From CAYQTE01 sp964420285 (lineage in GTDB: Bacteria > Planctomycetota > Phycisphaerae > Tepidisphaerales > Tepidisphaeraceae): DNA of 64,000 bases. The notes beneath the pieces are model-generated. The model saw nothing but the letters and a program-made list of their open reading frames with translations. It was not told the DNA's origin and searched no databases. Below, piece after piece: positions 9,446 to 18,745 of the stretch. A program made the position numbers and the translations under genes. The number at the start of each line of letters is the position of its first letter. Position 1 is the stretch's first letter. The stretch lies in NCBI GenBank assembly GCA_964420285.1, contig CAYQTE010000004.1, forward strand, positions 1-64,000, in the 5' to 3' direction.

Positions 9446-9769
9446 AATACGGTGGCTCCAAAGCCACTATCGGCTCGGAAGGGCCGGCGGATTCGTCGGG
9501 GGGCGGGGAAGAGTGCCCGGGCGATCCGCACCGGCCGGTGCCGAGCGTTGATTCACTCTAACCCGTGCCGGTGGAGTGTCAAGCGGTGGGCGACGCTGCG
9601 CGAGAGCAGGCGAACAGGTGAACAGGCGATCCGGAGAAAATCCTTCGCGGGAGCGTACGCTTCTGCTGCTGGACTGTTGTCCTGCTCCACGGCTCTGGCC
9701 GCGTGCTGAATCAGGGCACGACCCGGTTGGGGGGATGTTCTTTGCGGGCGGCCGGGGTAGAATAGGGTT

Positions 9770-11341
9770 ATGGGAACCATACGACTCAATATGGCGGGGC
9801 TGGTGGCGGGGGTGGTGGTGTTGGCGATGATGGCGCTGGCGGCGGACGGGCCGGGTGTGCGCATGGGGGCGACGACGACGCCGGGCGTGGCGCGGGGGGC
9901 GGCGGCGGCGATTGTCGATTTCCAGGGGGAGATCGACGAGTACAGCCTCACGCGATTCGAGCAGCGCATGGAAGAGGCCAAGGCGGCCGGGGCAAAAGTG
10001 GTGATCGTCAACATCGACAGCCCCGGCGGGCTGGTGACGGCGAGTCTGGAGATTTCGCGTTACATCAGGCGGCAGGACGGCCTGCATACGATCGCGTACA
10101 TTCAGGACAAGGCGTATTCGGGGGCGGCCATGGTGGCGATGGCGTGCGACGAGATCGTGATGAGCGATTCGGCCGCTCTGGGGGATTGTGCGCCGATCAT
10201 CTTCAGCCCGGACATGACCGCGCTACAGGCGTTGCCGCCGGCGGAGCGGGCCAAGCAGGAAGGGCCGATCCGCAAGGATTTTGATGACAGCGCGACTCGA
10301 AACCATCACGATCCGCTGTTGGCGGCGGCGATGGTGTCGGTGCAGGTGGAGGTGCACTGGCTGCAAAGCCCCGACGGATCGGAAAAGCGATTCGTGGATA
10401 AAGACGATGCGGCCCATCTGCGGGCACTGGGATGGACGACCGTGGCCGGGGCCAAGGAGCCGATCGATTCGGACACCACGCTGCTGACGGTGGATTCGGA
10501 AGAGGCGATCCGCTACGGCCTGGCGACCGGGCCGGTGGCGTCGGCCGAGGCACTGGCGAACGATCGCGGATACAAGATCGTGGACAATCTGCGAGAGACG
10601 GCCGGGGATGAACTGGTGGAGGTTTTGGCAAGTCCGGCGACGCGTGGGTTGATCCTGCTGATTTTCCTGACGTGCGGGTATGTGGTGTTGCACGCGCCGG
10701 GGCATGGGTTGCCGGAAGTGTTGGGGGTGATCGCGCTGGGGCTGATGCTGGGCGTGCCGATGCTGACGGGCTATGCGCAATGGTGGGAAATTCTGCTGGT
10801 GTTTGTGGGATTGGCTCTGGTGGGGCTGGAGATTCTGGTGCCGGGGCATTTTGTGCCGGGGATTGTCGGCGGGATATTGACGCTCAGCGGGCTGGTGTTG
10901 ACGTTTGTGCCCAGGGAACCGACGGGGATGCCGGGATTCTTGCCGAGCCTCGGGCAGACGTGGACGGCGCTGGAGCATGGGCTGCTGGCGGTGAGCGGGG
11001 CGTTTGCGGCGTCGCTGCTTTTGATGGTGTGGCTGAATCGTTTTCTGCCGTCGCTGCCGTATCTGCGTCGGCTGGTGCTGACGGAGACCAGCGGCGGTTA
11101 TGTGGACGGCGCGGCGGACGTGTCGGCGACAATGGGTCCGCCGCCGACCTGGCCGATGGTGGGGAGCGTGGGGCGTGCGGCGTCGGAATTGAAGCCGGGC
11201 GGGAGCGCGGTGTTTTTCGATCCGGCGGTATCGAGCGAACGGCAGGTGGCGGTGATCAGCGACGCGGGATTTGTGCCGCCGGGGACGTCGGTGGTGGTTC
11301 GCGAGGTGGCGGGGAATCGGGTCATTATTCATCCATGTTGA
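9770..11341 (+). CDS. nfeD: NfeD-family membrane-bound ClpP-class protease-like protein
   Basis: The 523-residue protein belongs to the long NfeD class that partners SPFH/flotillin proteins. After an N-terminal membrane segment, a ClpP-class serine protease fold runs from about 45 to 270 (VVIVNIDSPGGLVTASLEI; candidate nucleophile Ser117 in AYSGAAMVAMACDE). Four to five hydrophobic helices follow (about 285-440), then a C-terminal OB-fold NfeD domain (MVGSVGRAASEL...VVVREVAGNRVII). The next gene is floA, 56 bp downstream, which is the classical pairing. There is no convincing ribosome-binding site. A TAGAAT box at 9758-9763 lies just 6 nt before the ATG, so the message may be leaderless. Confidence 0.88.
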   Translation: MGTIRLNMAGLVAGVVVLAMMALAADGPGVRMGATTTPGVARGAAAAIVDFQGEIDEYSLTRFEQRMEEAKAAGAKVVIVNIDSPGGLVTASLEISRYIRRQDGLHTIAYIQDKAYSGAAMVAMACDEIVMSDSAALGDCAPIIFSPDMTALQALPPAERAKQEGPIRKDFDDSATRNHHDPLLAAAMVSVQVEVHWLQSPDGSEKRFVDKDDAAHLRALGWTTVAGAKEPIDSDTTLLTVDSEEAIRYGLATGPVASAEALANDRGYKIVDNLRETAGDELVEVLASPATRGLILLIFLTCGYVVLHAPGHGLPEVLGVIALGLMLGVPMLTGYAQWWEILLVFVGLALVGLEILVPGHFVPGIVGGILTLSGLVLTFVPREPTGMPGFLPSLGQTWTALEHGLLAVSGAFAASLLLMVWLNRFLPSLPYLRRLVLTETSGGYVDGAADVSATMGPPPTWPMVGSVGRAASELKPGGSAVFFDPAVSSERQVAVISDAGFVPPGTSVVVREVAGNRVIIHPC

Positions 11342-11397
11342 GAATCCGACGCGCCGCGGGTCAGGCCCCGGGGCGTCAATCATGAAGGGATCGGACT

Positions 11398-12432
11398 ATG
11401 GTTACGTTAGCGGACGACAGTTTGACAGGCGGGCAGATTGCGCTGATCGTGTTCCTGCTGCTTCTCCTGGTGATCGCGCTGATCATCGTGGGGTATCTGG
11501 CGGGGTTCATCCAGTTGTATATCCGGGCCAAGGTGAGCGGCGCGCCGGTGCGGCTGATGGAACTGGTGGGGATGCGGTTCCGGAAGGTCAATTCGCTGGT
11601 GATCGTCAATTCGCGCATTCAGGCCATGCGGGCGGGGTTGAATATCACGCAGGCGGAGATGGAATCGCACATGCTGGCCGGCGGTAACGTGCAGCGCGTG
11701 ATTCTGGCGATGATCGCGGCGAACAAAGCGAACATCGAATTGCCGTGGCGGACGGCGACGGCGATCGACCTGGCGGGGCGCGATATTCTGGACGCGGTGC
11801 AGACCAGCGTGAATCCCAAGGTGATCGACGTGCCGAACCAGCAGAGCGGGCGTTTGACGATCGACGGCGTGGCCAAGGACGGGATTCAGTTGAAGGTGAA
11901 GGCGCGGGTGACGGTGCGGACGAACATCCACAGCCTGGTGGGCGGCGCGACGGAGGAGACGGTGATAGCTCGCGTGGGCGAGGGCATCGTCAACGCGATC
12001 GGGTCCAGCGACGATTACAAGCATGTGCTGGAAAACCCGGACAAGATCTCCAAGGCGGTGCTGGCCAAGGGTCTGGACGCGAACACGGCGTTTGAGATTC
12101 TGTCGATCGATATTGCGGATATTGATGTGGGAGAGAATCTGGGCGCGAAACTGGCGGCGGACCGGGCCGAATCGGATAAGCGGCGGTTCCAGGCCGAGGC
12201 CGAGCAGCGCCGGGCGATGGCGGTGGCGCACGAGCAGGAGAATATCGCCAAGCAGGCGGAGAACCGTGCGATGGTCGTGCTGGCCGAGGCGGAGATCCCC
12301 AAGGCCATCGCCGACGCCTTCCGGGCCGGGAATCTGGGCGTGATGGATTATTACAAGCTGAAGAACGTGCAGGCGGACACGTCGATGCGTGAGGCGATCG
12401 CCAAGCCGGCGGATTCGCAGCCCAAGACGTAA
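11398..12432 (+). CDS. floA: Flotillin-like protein FloA
   Basis: The 344-residue SPFH/band-7-type scaffold of membrane microdomains. Residues about 10-40 form the hydrophobic membrane-associated hairpin (IALIVFLLLLLVIALIIVG), followed by the FloA signature region PVRLMELVGMRFRKVN and an Ala/Glu-rich coiled region near the C-terminus (ESDKRRFQAEAEQRRAMA). The length matches the family (about 330). It sits in the conserved nfeD-floA operon and is followed by a small gene 21 bp downstream. In other bacteria FloA organises membrane domains and membrane fluidity. Confidence 0.92.
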   Translation: MVTLADDSLTGGQIALIVFLLLLLVIALIIVGYLAGFIQLYIRAKVSGAPVRLMELVGMRFRKVNSLVIVNSRIQAMRAGLNITQAEMESHMLAGGNVQRVILAMIAANKANIELPWRTATAIDLAGRDILDAVQTSVNPKVIDVPNQQSGRLTIDGVAKDGIQLKVKARVTVRTNIHSLVGGATEETVIARVGEGIVNAIGSSDDYKHVLENPDKISKAVLAKGLDANTAFEILSIDIADIDVGENLGAKLAADRAESDKRRFQAEAEQRRAMAVAHEQENIAKQAENRAMVVLAEAEIPKAIADAFRAGNLGVMDYYKLKNVQADTSMREAIAKPADSQPKT

Positions 12433-12453
12433 GCGGTACCGCGAGGTGAATTC

Positions 12454-12915
12454 ATGGGCGATCTATTGGTTCTCATCATCAATCTCATCAACTCGCTGAG
12501 CGAGCGAGGGAAGAGCCAAAAGACGCCGGTGCCGTATGCGCCGCCGCCGTTGCCGCAGTCGCGCATACCGCCGGCGCCAACGCGGATTGCCGGGCCGACC
12601 AATGCGCAGCGATCGAGCAATCCGAGCAGCGTGCTGAACGCTCCGGCGATGCGGCAAATGCAGCGGCGGGCAAAGCCTGCCGCGCGGGTGCCGGCGGCCA
12701 GAGTGCCGGTCGCGCCACCGTTGCCGGCAGCGCCGCGAGCGGCGGCCATGGCGGCGGCACCGGCCGCGACGGTGAATCGCGGCCGTAGCGGTGATGCCCC
12801 GGTGGTGACGGCCAGCGTGATCCGCCGCTGGGCGACGCCGACGCGGCTGCAACAGCAATTCATCCTGACGGAGATTTTCCAGCCGCCGCTGGCGCTGCGG
12901 ATGCGGGACGAGTGA
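12454..12915 (+). CDS. Small Pro/Ala-rich protein in the nfeD-floA operon
   Basis: The 153-residue hypothetical protein has a GAGGTG ribosome-binding site. It begins with a short hydrophobic helix (LLVLIINLINSL), has a long Pro/Ala/Arg-rich middle (residues about 25-120), and ends in an ordered-looking helix with RLQQQFILTEIFQPPLALR. Only the two ends look constrained, as expected for a tethered peptide carrying a short C-terminal docking motif. Position suggests a role with FloA/NfeD. I do not recognise a named family. Confidence 0.6.
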   Translation: MGDLLVLIINLINSLSERGKSQKTPVPYAPPPLPQSRIPPAPTRIAGPTNAQRSSNPSSVLNAPAMRQMQRRAKPAARVPAARVPVAPPLPAAPRAAAMAAAPAATVNRGRSGDAPVVTASVIRRWATPTRLQQQFILTEIFQPPLALRMRDE

Positions 12916-13042
12916 AACGGAGGGGAAAAGACACCGCTAAGACGCCGCGACGCGAAGGAAGAGAATACGCGAAGAATTTCTGCATTGGCGCTTTGCTGTC
13001 CAGGCGGTTCAATGGCGTTGGGACTTTTAGAAAGGACAAGCC

Positions 13043-13678
13043 ATGAAATTCGGCGTGCTGGGTTCAGGTGACGTGGCAAGGACTCTGGCGAGCGGGTTCT
13101 TGAAGCATGGGCACGATGTGATGGTGGGATCGCGCGAGCCGGGAAAATTGGGCGATTGGGCGAAGGATAATCCAAAGGGCAAGGTCGGGACGTTCATGCA
13201 GGCGGCCCAGTTCGCTCAGGCGATCGTGCTGGCGGTGAAGGGATCGGCCGCGTCGGCGGCGCTGAAGATGGCCGGCGTGCCGAATCTGGCGGGCAAGACG
13301 ATCATCGACGCGACCAACCCGATCGCCGATGCCCCGCCGGTGAATGGGGTGCTCAAGTTCTATACCACGCTGGACGATTCGCAACTGGAGCGGCTGCAAA
13401 AGGAATTCCCGGCCGGGAATTTCGTCAAGGCGTTCAATTCCGTCGGGGCGGCGGAGATGGTGAATCCGAGATTTGCGACCCGGCCGACGATGTTCATCTG
13501 CGGGAACGACGCTGCGGCGAAGAAGATGGTGACGGGGGTTCTGGAACAACTCGGATGGGAGACGGCGGACATGGGCAAGGCGGAGTCGGCGAGGGCGATC
13601 GAACCGTTGTGCATGTTGTGGTGCATTCGGGGGTTCAATGAGAACAAGTGGGATCATGCGTTCAAGCTGTTGATGTGA
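13043..13678 (+). CDS. NADPH-dependent F420 reductase-like oxidoreductase
   Basis: The 211-residue protein is a compact Rossmann protein of the NADP oxidoreductase/F420-dependent family. Residues 1-20 carry the nucleotide loop GVLGSGDVARTLASGF, and SREPGK near residue 31 fits binding of the NADP phosphate. Other family-type stretches are IIDATNPI and VKAFNSVGAAEM. An AAAGGA ribosome-binding site precedes the ATG. F420 use is not certain, since many bacterial members act on other substrates or are only annotated by fold. It converges on mnmG with an 8-bp gap. Confidence 0.8.
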   Translation: MKFGVLGSGDVARTLASGFLKHGHDVMVGSREPGKLGDWAKDNPKGKVGTFMQAAQFAQAIVLAVKGSAASAALKMAGVPNLAGKTIIDATNPIADAPPVNGVLKFYTTLDDSQLERLQKEFPAGNFVKAFNSVGAAEMVNPRFATRPTMFICGNDAAAKKMVTGVLEQLGWETADMGKAESARAIEPLCMLWCIRGFNENKWDHAFKLLM

Positions 13679-13685
13679 GGAAAAA

Positions 13686-15515
13686 TCATGTGGCGCGTGT
13701 CAGGTGGATGGCGATGAGGGTGATATCCGCCGGGGTGATGCCGCTGATGCGGAGGGCCTGGCCGAGGCTTCTTGGGGTGAGCTGAGTGAGTTTCTGGCGG
13801 GCTTCGTTGCGCAGGCCGGGGACTTTTTTGTAGTCGATCGTGGGGGGGATGAGCTTGGTCTCCATTTTCGCCATCTGGTCGATTTGACGGGTCTGGCGGG
13901 TGATGTAACCTTCGTACTTGGCGCGGATTTCGACCTGGCGGCCGATGGCGGGGGGGATGGCGGCCAGAGTGGGATCGCGCCCGGCGATATCTTGCCAGGT
14001 GCGGTCGGGCCGGCGGAGAAGGTCGATGGCGGGGGTGCCGTCGATGCGGCCGGCGAGTACGGATTGTGTGGCTTGTTCGATGGATTCTGTACGGGACTGG
14101 AACGCGGCGTGGCGGGCGTCATCGACCAGGCCTATGTCGCGGCCGATGGGGGTCAGACGCTGGTCGGCGTTGTCGCAGCGCAGATGCAGGCGATGCTCGG
14201 CGCGGCTGGTGAACATGCGATACGGTTCGGTGGGGGGCTTGGTCACCAGATCGTCGATGAGCACGCCAATGTAGGCTTGATCGCGTCGGAGCACGAAATC
14301 GACGCCTTTGCCGGCTACCAGTCTGGCCGCGTTGATTCCTGCCACCAATCCCTGTGCGGCGGCTTCCTCGTAGCCGCTGGTGCCGTTGATCTGGCCGGCC
14401 AGAAACAAACCCGCGATCAGCTTGGTTTGCAGTGTCGAATTGATCTGGCTGGGCCAGACCATGTCGTATTCGACGGCGTATCCGAAGCGGAGAATCGTGG
14501 CGTGTTCCAGGCCGGGGATCAGGGGCAGAATCGCGGTCTGCACCTGTGTCGGCAGGGACGTGGAGATTCCATTGCAGTAGATTTCGTCGGTATCGAGGCC
14601 CTCGGGTTCGAGGAAGATGTGGTGCTGGGTCTTGTCGGCAAAGCGCACGACCTTGTCCTCGATGCTGGGACAATAGCGCGGGCCGATGCTCTTGATCTGG
14701 CCGGTGTACATGGGGGCCAGGTGGATGTTGTCGCGGATGATCGCGTGGACGGCCGGGTTGGTGGCGGTGAGATGGCACTGCACCTGAGTCAGCGGCGGTA
14801 CGAAGGGCGTGGGGGAATACTCGTTGAGAAAACTGAACGGCTGCGGTTCGGTGTCGCCGGGCTGGGGTTGCAGGATTGCAAAGTCGATCGACTGGCGGAG
14901 CAGTCGCGGGGGCGTGCCGGTCTTGAGCCGGCCCAGTTCCAGGCCCAGCCGCGTCAGGCAGGTGGAAAGATGGTTAGCGGATGCTTCCCCAACCCGGCCG
15001 CCGGGGGTTTGTTTTGGGCCGGTGTGCATGAGGGCGCGCAGGAACGTGCCCGTGGTGACAATGACGGCGCGGCAGGCCAGGAGCGTGCTGTCGGCCAGTT
15101 GCACGGCGCGGACGGAGCGGTCGTCGTGGACGAGAATATCGGCCACTTCGCCGGAGATAATCGTCAGGTTTGGGCAGGTGCGCAGGAGCCGCTGAACTTC
15201 GCGGGCGTATCTGTATTTGTCGGCCTGGGCGCGCGGACCCCAGACGGCCGGGCCTTTGGAGCGGTTGAGCATGCGAAACTGGATGGCGGTGTTGTCGGTG
15301 GCGATGCCCATCAGGCCACCCAGGGCGTCGATCTCGCGGACCATCTGCCCCTTGGCCAGGCCGCCGATGGCGGGGTTGCACGACATCTGGCCGATGCGGT
15401 CGGGATCAAGCGTGACCAGTGCGGTGGCAGCGCCCAGGCGCGAGGCGGCCCACGCGGCTTCGGCGCCGGCATGGCCGCCGCCGATGATGACAACATCGTA
15501 GTCGAGCTTGGGCAT
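13686..15515 (-). CDS. mnmG: tRNA uridine-5-carboxymethylaminomethyl modification enzyme MnmG (GidA)
   Basis: The 609-residue FAD enzyme that, with MnmE, modifies U34 of tRNAs reading NNA/NNG codons. The FAD loop GGGHAGAEAA is at residues 12-21, followed by the MnmG signatures MSCNPAIGGLAKGQMVREIDALGG and GTFLRALMHTGP. The C-terminal helical domain that binds MnmE and tRNA is complete. I chose ATG at 15515 because it gives the usual MPKLDYDVVIIGGG beginning. A TTG 10 codons upstream overlaps the stop of the preceding gene (TTGA) and is an alternative. A TATAAT lies 9 nt before the ATG. No mnmE is in the window. Confidence 0.95.
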   Translation of the reverse strand: MPKLDYDVVIIGGGHAGAEAAWAASRLGAATALVTLDPDRIGQMSCNPAIGGLAKGQMVREIDALGGLMGIATDNTAIQFRMLNRSKGPAVWGPRAQADKYRYAREVQRLLRTCPNLTIISGEVADILVHDDRSVRAVQLADSTLLACRAVIVTTGTFLRALMHTGPKQTPGGRVGEASANHLSTCLTRLGLELGRLKTGTPPRLLRQSIDFAILQPQPGDTEPQPFSFLNEYSPTPFVPPLTQVQCHLTATNPAVHAIIRDNIHLAPMYTGQIKSIGPRYCPSIEDKVVRFADKTQHHIFLEPEGLDTDEIYCNGISTSLPTQVQTAILPLIPGLEHATILRFGYAVEYDMVWPSQINSTLQTKLIAGLFLAGQINGTSGYEEAAAQGLVAGINAARLVAGKGVDFVLRRDQAYIGVLIDDLVTKPPTEPYRMFTSRAEHRLHLRCDNADQRLTPIGRDIGLVDDARHAAFQSRTESIEQATQSVLAGRIDGTPAIDLLRRPDRTWQDIAGRDPTLAAIPPAIGRQVEIRAKYEGYITRQTRQIDQMAKMETKLIPPTIDYKKVPGLRNEARQKLTQLTPRSLGQALRISGITPADITLIAIHLTRAT

Positions 15516-15541
15516 CAGGGTGGGATTATAGGCCAGCGTGC

Positions 15542-15739
15542 TCAATCTTCGCGATGGCGGATGCGGGTTCCGATCAGGCCGAGAACCATGCAGGCTATGG
15601 CGGCCAGAAGGTAAAGGATGCGCGTGGCGACGGATGCGGGAGGGTTATTCTGGGTGAATTGGTAATCATACCAGAACAGCACGAAGGCGATGATGAAAAA
15701 CGAAAAGCTCAGGCGTGCGAGCCAGCGATGAAGGCTCAT
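15542..15739 (-). CDS. Small two-helix membrane protein
   Basis: The 65-residue hypothetical protein has two predicted membrane helices (SFSFFIIAFVLFWYDY and ILYLLAAIACMVLGLIGT), a short loop with QNNPPAS and a charged tail TRIRHRED. Its start overlaps the stop of the upstream membrane protein as ATGA, and its stop lies within 30 bp of mnmG, so the three genes form one operon. No family recognised. Confidence 0.65.
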   Translation of the reverse strand: MSLHRWLARLSFSFFIIAFVLFWYDYQFTQNNPPASVATRILYLLAAIACMVLGLIGTRIRHRED

Positions 15740-16821
15740 GGATTGGCCGCCGGTCGGGATGCCGGTACCGCGGGGGTTGGCGGAGCGGAAGCGGCCGGGG
15801 TGCCCGATCGCGGGGCCGTCAGCGGCGGGGTGGACGCGGCCGGCGCGGCGGTTCTAGCGCCGGCGCGGTTCGTGGTCGCTGGCGTATTGCTGCCGCGATT
15901 TCCTGTCGCATTGCCGCGCGCAGCCGGCGCTGTGGTGGCGCCGGCGCGATTTCCGGTATTGTTGCCGCGCGCAGCCGGCGCGGTGGTGGGAGTGCCGCGA
16001 TTGCCAGTGGCGCCGCCGCGCGTGTTAGCCGGTACTGTGGCGGGTGTGGTGGCCTGCTTCTCGATCTTGCGGTAGATCACGATCTGATCGGGCGTCAGGA
16101 TGGGACTGTCTCCATCGCACAGGTCGACGTCGAGTATGGCGTTGGGGTATTGCGTGAACCCGGCCAGCTTCGTCCCCATCGTCTCGAGTGTGCTGTGCAA
16201 GGCCCATTCGGCCGTGGTTTTGCCCTTCTCGTCGGGGGCGGCCAGCAGGTCGAGCCATTGCTGGATGGCGGTGTCCTGGAAGTGCGTCTTCTGGGTCTTG
16301 TCAATGGCGGCCAGCGGGAAATCGGACAGATCCAGCGCGGAAATCTGGGTCTTCTGATCATCGGTCAACTTGAGTTCTTTGGCATGGCTGAGCACGCTGG
16401 TGATCGCGGGCGACACCTGCGCCTGCCCGCGGGCGCCGGCGGCAGCACCGCCGCCAAAGCGATTGCCGCCGCGTCCTCCTGCCGCCGTTCCGCCACGATT
16501 TAGTCGCGTCGATTGGAATTCGTAGGTATACAGGCCCAGAAACTCGTTGCGGTGGACGATCATGTTGACGCCGGCGGCGTCGGTGCTGTGAATGACCCAG
16601 TCGTTGCTGTTCTCGCCGTGCGTGATCCACACACGGCCTTTTCCAATGTCCAGCGCGGGAAGGGGCTGGACGCCGATTTTGATCGCTCTGGAACTGTAGG
16701 TAACAGCCTTCCACGTTGCCCAGGCGATGAGGGCGGCCAGTAGAAGGCCGGCGACGATCACGATGGCAGTCTGCCGACGGCCGCCGCGCTGGGGATCGAT
16801 TTTCGTGCTGGCGTCTATCAT
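15736..16821 (-). CDS. Single-pass membrane protein with tandem-repeat C-terminus
   Basis: The 361-residue hypothetical protein is the first gene of the mnmG operon. A membrane helix spans about residues 18-40 (AIVIVAGLLLAALIAWATW). A folded-looking region follows (about 45-255, including GKGRVWITHGENSNDWVIHS and ELKLTDDQKTQISALDL). The last 100 residues are low-complexity Ala/Thr/Gly/Arg made of imperfect units like TTAPAARGNxTGNR, encoded by matching DNA repeats at about 15890-16020. Orientation predicts the bulk outside the cytoplasm. No known domain. The repeat number may vary between strains. Confidence 0.65.
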   Translation of the reverse strand: MIDASTKIDPQRGGRRQTAIVIVAGLLLAALIAWATWKAVTYSSRAIKIGVQPLPALDIGKGRVWITHGENSNDWVIHSTDAAGVNMIVHRNEFLGLYTYEFQSTRLNRGGTAAGGRGGNRFGGGAAAGARGQAQVSPAITSVLSHAKELKLTDDQKTQISALDLSDFPLAAIDKTQKTHFQDTAIQQWLDLLAAPDEKGKTTAEWALHSTLETMGTKLAGFTQYPNAILDVDLCDGDSPILTPDQIVIYRKIEKQATTPATVPANTRGGATGNRGTPTTAPAARGNNTGNRAGATTAPAARGNATGNRGSNTPATTNRAGARTAAPAASTPPLTAPRSGTPAASAPPTPAVPASRPAANP

Positions 16822-16893
16822 GGCGTCGTCTTCGGTTCGAGCAGGGCGGTCAGCCGGTAATCGGGCCCAAGTCCGCAGCGAGGTACGATCCGG

Positions 16894-17556
16894 TCATTGA
16901 TCGACGGGGCTGGTTGATGTCGTGGATGTGTCGGTCAGATCCCACGGATCAATCGCGCCCCAAGCCTCGCTGGGGAGCATGGTCTCCACGTGCATATCCA
17001 GCATGAGATAATTCGATCCCTGGGCGTAGCCGTGGCGGTATTTTTCCACCAGGCGGTCAAAGTCGCCGGGTTCCATGTAGTAGTCTTTTTCGGAAGTGAC
17101 TTTTTCGCCCATGATGATGATCTGGCTGGGCGTCAGCCCATGCAGGGAGTAGGAGTTGGCCCAATACTTGATCTGATGATCGCGCAGATGGTCGTTCAGC
17201 ACATAGGAATGCTCGAAATACGGGTCCAGGTCCGCGGGGCAGAACATGATCGGCGGGGCATCGCTCTGGAAAACAATATACGGCCAGACATTGTGGTATT
17301 CCGGCGCGGTATCGCCGGTGCGGGCGCCCATGTCAGGGGGGAAGAGATAGCCGTTCCATTGATACGTGTATCCGAGCAACGCCAGGCCGATCTGCCGTTC
17401 ATTGGACATGCACTGGACCTGCATCGACTCGGCCCTGGCTCGCTGCAGGGCGGGCAGGAGCAGCGAGATCAACATCGATATGATCCCCATCACGACCAGC
17501 AGTTCAACGAGTGAAAAGCCTCGCACATGGTAACGTGATGGAATTCGTCCGTGCAT
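16894..17556 (-). CDS. Prepilin-like protein with N-terminal methylation motif (copy 2)
   Basis: The 220-residue protein starts MHGRIPSRYHV and then carries the type IV prepilin/pseudopilin motif RGFSLVELLVVMGIISMLISLLLPAL, with cleavage expected after the Gly and a methylatable Phe. An RQIGLALLGY-type stretch follows. The C-terminal part GSNYLMLDMHVETM recalls the H-x9-DG end of planctomycete prepilin-like proteins. It is a paralogue of the gene at 17839-18504, in the same orientation after a 282-bp gap without other genes. I chose this ATG because both paralogues share the MHG start; a longer frame exists upstream. No pilus assembly genes other than pilT (33 kb) are in the window. Confidence 0.85.
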   Translation of the reverse strand: MHGRIPSRYHVRGFSLVELLVVMGIISMLISLLLPALQRARAESMQVQCMSNERQIGLALLGYTYQWNGYLFPPDMGARTGDTAPEYHNVWPYIVFQSDAPPIMFCPADLDPYFEHSYVLNDHLRDHQIKYWANSYSLHGLTPSQIIIMGEKVTSEKDYYMEPGDFDRLVEKYRHGYAQGSNYLMLDMHVETMLPSEAWGAIDPWDLTDTSTTSTSPVDQ

Positions 17557-17838
17557 TAGTACACCCGCTTTCTGGCCCTGCCAACCGTGGCATCGGCCTC
17601 CAGCTCCCAAACACAGCGGCCGCATCGTGCGTCCAACCATTATACCGATGGCCGCGGCGGGCGTTGCCGCCTCAATCGCCCGGATTATGGTCTGGCGACG
17701 ATCTGAATCGCCACGCCACTATAGGACGTCCAGAGGCGGAAATTGTTGCGGTGGGCCGACTTGCACTCTCAACGCCAGGCGTACGACCTCCTGCCCAAGC
17801 CGTGGAACTGGCGGGCGGTACACCCGACGGGGATCGCA

Positions 17839-18504
17839 TCAATTCTGGTTCGTGCCGGCACCCGTCGTATCGTTCAAATCCCATGGATCGACCGCACCGA
17901 ACGAGGTCTTTCCGGGTATCGGCGGCAGCATGGGCTCCGCGTGCCAGTCCATGAACAGGTAATTTGAACCCACCGGGCCGTGGCGGAAGGGCTCGGTCAG
18001 GCGCGAAAAATCCCCCGGATCCATGTAATAGTCGATCTCCGTCGTCACTTTTTCACCCATGACGATGATCTTGTCGGGCGTAACGCCGGCCAGGGCATTG
18101 ACGCCCGACCAGTATTTGATGTCGTGGTCGCTCAAATGATTGTTCATGATGTACGAGTGCAGGAAACCGGCATCCGGATCGTTCGGGCACATCATGATGG
18201 GCGGATCGCTGCGCCCGAAAACCACGCACGGCCATACGTTTGTCGTCGCCGGCGGGGGATCGGCTGCGTTTGCGCCCATGCCCGGCGGGAAGAAATGGCC
18301 GTTCCAGTTGTTGACATAATCCATCAGCGACACGCCGATCTGGCGCTCGTTGGACAAGCACTGCATCATGAGGGCTTTCTGGCGGGCACTGGCCAGAGCG
18401 GGCATGAGCATCGAAATCAGCAGGGCGATAATTCCGATGACGACCAGCAGCTCCACTAATGTGAAACCGCGGCGTCTGCGATGAATGTGTAGTCCTCCAT
18501 GCAT
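17839..18504 (-). CDS. Prepilin-like protein with N-terminal methylation motif (copy 1)
   Basis: The 221-residue paralogue of the neighbouring gene begins MHGGLHIHRRRRGFTLVELL, a textbook prepilin peptidase site followed by a hydrophobic helix (VVIGIIALLISMLMPAL). The body matches the downstream copy throughout: CLSNERQIGVSLMDYVNNWNGHFFPP, IIVMGEKVTTEIDYYMDPGDF, GSNYLFMDWHAEPM. It has an AAAGG-type ribosome-binding site. The two genes are a tandem duplication and probably act as minor pseudopilins or surface prepilin-like proteins. The 241 bases upstream to tilS hold no gene I can support. Confidence 0.87.
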   Translation of the reverse strand: MHGGLHIHRRRRGFTLVELLVVIGIIALLISMLMPALASARQKALMMQCLSNERQIGVSLMDYVNNWNGHFFPPGMGANAADPPPATTNVWPCVVFGRSDPPIMMCPNDPDAGFLHSYIMNNHLSDHDIKYWSGVNALAGVTPDKIIVMGEKVTTEIDYYMDPGDFSRLTEPFRHGPVGSNYLFMDWHAEPMLPPIPGKTSFGAVDPWDLNDTTGAGTNQN

Positions 18505-18745
18505 AAGTGCTCTCGCCTTTCTGGGCATGCCGTTCAGGGCGCTGGCCCATGTTTCCCAAACTTCCGACGCCAATCGCATCCAACCCTTGTACAGGGAGGC
18601 CCGGCGGGCGCCACCAATTGATATGTACCGCTGTCGCCGCTTGCGACGAACTGATCTGCCATCCTTTGAACGTCCGCCACTGTAAAATGTTGCGTTCGAT
18701 CGGGATACACCCTCGCCGTCAAACGCTCTTCAACTGTATCATGCC

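Noticed and set aside
9292..9561. Continuation of the recombinase-like frame through the terminator and tRNA
   Set aside because: The peptide here (GLEPTTSRLTAGCSTIELL) is simply a translation of tRNA-Asn, a known annotation artefact.
13704..15614. A 636-codon plus-strand frame opposite mnmG
   Set aside because: MnmG motifs on the minus strand are unambiguous; the opposite frame is Gly/Ala-rich with no domain.
15890..16020. Short DNA repeats that could be a CRISPR-like array
   Set aside because: They are contiguous in-frame codon repeats of the membrane-protein tail without spacers.
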